Part shown: positions 61,961-64,000 of the stretch, one piece after another | Position numbering within the stretch: position 1 is the first letter of the stretch | Layout: every line of letters starts with the position of its first letter | The notes under the pieces: model-generated | The model's database searches: none | Seen by the model: only the letters and a program-made list of their open reading frames with translations | What the model was told of the DNA's origin: nothing | NCBI RefSeq assembly: GCF_036010505.1 | Contig: NZ_CP108569.1 | Span: 4,010,001-4,074,000, forward strand | From: Streptomyces sp. NBC_01197 | Lineage (GTDB): Bacteria > Actinomycetota > Actinomycetes > Streptomycetales > Streptomycetaceae | Length of the DNA: 64,000 nt | Reading direction: 5' to 3' | Translations under genes and position numbers: made by a program

Positions 61961-62099
61961 CCCCGACCGTCTGTCGGGGCCACCCCCCGCGGTGCCGGAT
62001 GCGCTCTCTCCCGGCCTCCGTGGATCCGTACGCCCGTCACCTTCGCCCCATCCCGCCGCACGTCCCCACGCTCCGCAGGAGCAGGGGATTCCCATCCCC
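61961..62099 (+). promoter_or_regulatory. Hairpins between leader peptide and rhodanese gene
   Basis: CCCCGAC-CGTCT-GTCGGGG (61961-61979) and GGGGAT-TCCC-ATCCCC (62084-62099). The second stands immediately before the GGAGGAG ribosome site of the rhodanese gene and could control its access. Confidence 0.55.
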
Positions 62100-62113
62100 G
62101 GAGGAGATTCCGC

Positions 62114-62953
62114 ATGAGCCGCAGCGACGTTCTGGTAGACGCAGACTGGGTCGAGGCCCACATCGAGGACCCGCAGGTCGCCATCGTCGAGGTGGACGAG
62201 GACACCTCTGCGTACGAGAAGAACCACATCAGGAACGCGATCCGGATCGACTGGACCAAGGACCTCCAGGACCCGGTCCGCCGTGACTTCATCGACCAGG
62301 CCGGCTTCGAGAAGCTGCTGTCGGAGAAGGGCATCGGCAACGACACGACCGTCGTGCTGTACGGCGGCAACAACAACTGGTTCGCCTCGTACGCCTTCTG
62401 GTACTTCAAGCTCTACGGCCACAGCGACGTCCGGCTGCTCGACGGCGGCCGCAAGAAGTGGGAGCTCGACTCCCGCGACCTGGTCGACGCCGTACCGTCC
62501 CGCCCGGCCACCACGTACAAGGCCAAGCCGCAGGACGAGTCGATCCGTGCCTACCGCGATGACGTGGTGGCCGCGATCAACAGCAAGAACCTGGTCGACG
62601 TCCGGTCGCCCGACGAGTTCAGCGGCAAGCTGCTCGCCCCGGCGCACCTCCCGCAGGAGCAGTCGCAGCGCCCCGGCCACGTGCCGAGCGCCCGCAACAT
62701 CCCGTGGTCGAAGAACGCCAACGACGACGGCACCTTCAAGTCGGACGACGAGCTGAAGGCCCTCTACGAGGACGAGCAGGTCGACCTGGCCAAGGACACC
62801 ATCGCGTACTGCCGCATCGGCGAGCGCTCCGCGCTGACCTGGTTCGTGCTGCACGAGCTGCTCGGTCAGGAGAACGTCAAGAACTACGACGGCTCGTGGA
62901 CCGAGTACGGCTCGCTGGTCGGCGTGCCGATCGAGCTCGGCGCCAACAAGTAG
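62114..62953 (+). CDS. cysA: Thiosulfate sulfurtransferase (rhodanese)
   Basis: A 279-aa tandem rhodanese. The N-terminal, inactive domain lacks a Cys (VVLYGGNNNWFASYAF). The C-terminal catalytic domain has CRIGERS with Cys233. LLDGGRKKWELDSRDL and RSPDEFSGK are family hallmarks. It transfers sulfane sulfur from thiosulfate to an acceptor, probably a thiol or protein. A strong GGAGGAG lies upstream. Followed by DUF1416, as in other actinobacteria; position matches SCO4164 (recalled; genes of this type are called cysA in some annotations). Confidence 0.93.
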   Translation: MSRSDVLVDADWVEAHIEDPQVAIVEVDEDTSAYEKNHIRNAIRIDWTKDLQDPVRRDFIDQAGFEKLLSEKGIGNDTTVVLYGGNNNWFASYAFWYFKLYGHSDVRLLDGGRKKWELDSRDLVDAVPSRPATTYKAKPQDESIRAYRDDVVAAINSKNLVDVRSPDEFSGKLLAPAHLPQEQSQRPGHVPSARNIPWSKNANDDGTFKSDDELKALYEDEQVDLAKDTIAYCRIGERSALTWFVLHELLGQENVKNYDGSWTEYGSLVGVPIELGANK

Positions 62954-62995
62954 TACCGACCTTCATCAGCCTCTCAGGACCCTCAGGAGAACAGC

Positions 62996-63283
62996 ATGTG
63001 CGGAGCGAAGGCCGGCGGCCCGGACGCCTCGACGATCAAGCCCGGCGAGACCACGATCCAGGGCAGCGTGACCCGTGACGGCGAGCCCGTCACCGGTTAT
63101 GTGCGCCTGCTGGACTCGACCGGCGAGTTCACCGCCGAGGTCCCCACCTCGGCCACCGGACAGTTCCGTTTCTACGCGGCAGAGGGCACGTGGACGCTGC
63201 GCGCCCTCGTCCCGGGCGGCACGGCAGACCGTACGGTCGTCGCGCAGACCGGCGGCCTCGCGGAGATCGCGATCGCTGTCTGA
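62996..63283 (+). CDS. DUF1416 protein
   Basis: A 95-aa protein of the DUF1416 family (MCGAKAGGPD start, ETTIQGSVTRDGEPVTGYVR, then GEFTAEVPTSATGQFRFYAA), a likely beta-sandwich. It always follows a rhodanese gene in actinobacteria, here with a 42-bp gap, so it is a probable partner in sulfur transfer. The Cys at position 2 is conserved and may accept sulfur (inference). Confidence 0.92.
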   Translation: MCGAKAGGPDASTIKPGETTIQGSVTRDGEPVTGYVRLLDSTGEFTAEVPTSATGQFRFYAAEGTWTLRALVPGGTADRTVVAQTGGLAEIAIAV

Positions 63284-63307
63284 CGGGCAGGACCTGATCC
63301 GGCCGGA

Positions 63308-63354
63308 GGGCCGCACCCCAGGGGGTTGGACGCCACTTGGACCGGGTGCGGCCC
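63308..63354 (+). terminator. Terminator of sulfur operon
   Basis: GGGCCGCACCC pairs with GGGTGCGGCCC (11 bp, 25-nt loop), followed by TTCG, 24 bases after the DUF1416 stop. Confidence 0.72.
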
Positions 63355-63432
63355 TTCGCGCCGTCCGGGGCCGGGAAGTCGCCGAGCGCCGCCAGGGGGC
63401 GGGGAGTTGCCGGTCGGTCTTACGCTGGATGC

Positions 63433-63786
63433 ATGTACTCGCGACGTCGGCGCGGCTATTTCCTGTTGATGGGCGGCTGTCTGCTGCTCTTCGTATCCGC
63501 CTGGGCCTTCGTACGTCTCTGGTCGGTGCCTGCCGCCATCGGTATGTGTTTCGTGGCGATGGTCATCCCACCGGTCGCGGCGATCGTCGGCAACCGGCGC
63601 GGTCCCGATGACCGCTGGTGGGACGAGCCGCCACCCGCCAGCGGGTCCACCGACAAGCAATCGGAGAGGCAAACGGGCAAGCGCACCGACAAGCACGCGG
63701 ACAAGCACACGGACCTGCCGCCTTCGGGGGACCGCATGTCCGACGAGTGGTGGGACGAGCTGGACGGGAAGAAGCGGCGCCGTTAG
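63433..63786 (+). CDS. DUF3099 membrane protein
   Basis: A 117-aa protein with two hydrophobic helices (YFLLMGGCLLLFVSAWAF, VPAAIGMCFVAMVIPPVAA), a GNRRGPDDRWWDE motif typical of DUF3099, a Lys/Asp/Thr repeat run (DKHADKHTD), and SDEWWDELDGKKRRR at the end. The ATG lies nine bases after a TACGCT -10-like box, so the mRNA may be leaderless; no ribosome site is present. Confidence 0.85.
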   Translation: MYSRRRRGYFLLMGGCLLLFVSAWAFVRLWSVPAAIGMCFVAMVIPPVAAIVGNRRGPDDRWWDEPPPASGSTDKQSERQTGKRTDKHADKHTDLPPSGDRMSDEWWDELDGKKRRR

Positions 63787-63809
63787 GCCCTGGCGGACAG
63801 CTCGCAGTC

Positions 63810-64000
63810 TCAGTAGACGAGCGCCTGGACGCCGTCGGCCATCGCTTCCTGTACGAAGAGCTGGGCGCCCGCGATCCGTACGCCCTCCAGCACGTCCTGC
63901 TCCGTGATGTCGCGGCGGGCCGCGCACTGCGTGCAGACGGTGATCTGTCCGCCCGACCGGATCGAGTCGATCAGATCCGGCAGCGGCGCCGCGTGCGGCA
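63810..64000 (-). CDS. DsrE-family protein, partial (5' end outside window)
   Basis: The visible 63 C-terminal codons include ITVCTQCAARRDITEQDVLE then GVRIAGAQLFVQEAMADGVQ and a stop. The VCxxCA pair and GA final block match DsrE/DsrF-like and related small sulfur-relay proteins. It is convergent with DUF3099 and close to the sulfur operon. Confidence 0.75.
   Translation of the reverse strand, partial: PHAAPLPDLIDSIRSGGQITVCTQCAARRDITEQDVLEGVRIAGAQLFVQEAMADGVQALVY

Overview
The window is high-GC actinobacterial DNA, almost certainly a Streptomyces chromosome. The evidence is the GC-rich coding bias, frequent GTG starts, ATGA/GTGA stop-start overlaps, and a gene order that, from memory, follows the S. 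coelicolor core around SCO4126-SCO4167. Locus names quoted here are recalled and were not looked up. No insertion sequence, integrase, tRNA or CRISPR array was found.

Layout. 1-1880 is the end of an rRNA operon (3' part of 23S, 5S, terminator). 1950-5210 holds a GNAT acetyltransferase, a secreted papain-like protease translationally coupled to a membrane-anchored partner, and an HTH-like protein. 5295-12754 (minus strand) is a six-gene cluster matching the sporulation locus cmdABCDEF and built like a relaxase-less type IV secretion apparatus. 13207-16544 has a Tat-exported protein, a strip of gene wreckage (SDR, TetR and Ser/Thr kinase remnants), and a bifunctional transglycosylase/NlpC-P60 hydrolase. 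16784-20719 carries a PAP2 phosphatase, a flavin-linked oxidase and a lipoprotein.

20898-31591 is a metal and phosphate block. It contains the copper sensor CsoR with its operator, a DUF47 protein with the Pit transporter, the pstSCAB operon with a PHO box, and a Nudix-CHAD-ppk polyphosphate operon. The last two junctions of that operon overlap, so phosphate uptake, storage and sensing sit side by side. 31811-35233 has a reductase-like gene, a GntR-controlled ABC exporter and a methyltransferase remnant. mshD (mycothiol synthase) follows.

36343-41107 looks like an accessory insertion: a PDDEXK nuclease of the YhcG type, an erythromycin-esterase homologue facing a double-MerR regulator, and an esterase facing a MarR regulator. 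41230-43134 is a secreted 5'-nucleotidase, which fits the phosphate theme. 43221-48379 is a second accessory stretch: a BP74-like secreted protein, a B-type lectin, a WhiJ-like HTH/DUF397/HATPase module, a second broken SDR/TetR pair, CsbD and a tiny membrane protein.

48691-64000 returns to core genes: DUF2993 proteins, an ArsR-SRPBCC pair, a two-component system beside an HtrA-like protease, a LacI regulator, glnR, a hydrolase, a MoaD-like protein, and a sulfur operon. That operon has a cysteine-containing leader peptide, rhodanese and DUF1416. DUF3099 and a DsrE-like gene, cut by the window edge, close the window.

The most notable points are the T4SS-like developmental cluster whose coupling-protein homologue has no visible P-loop, two separate SDR/TetR divergent pairs that both lost both N-termini, and several well-formed operators and attenuator-like structures.
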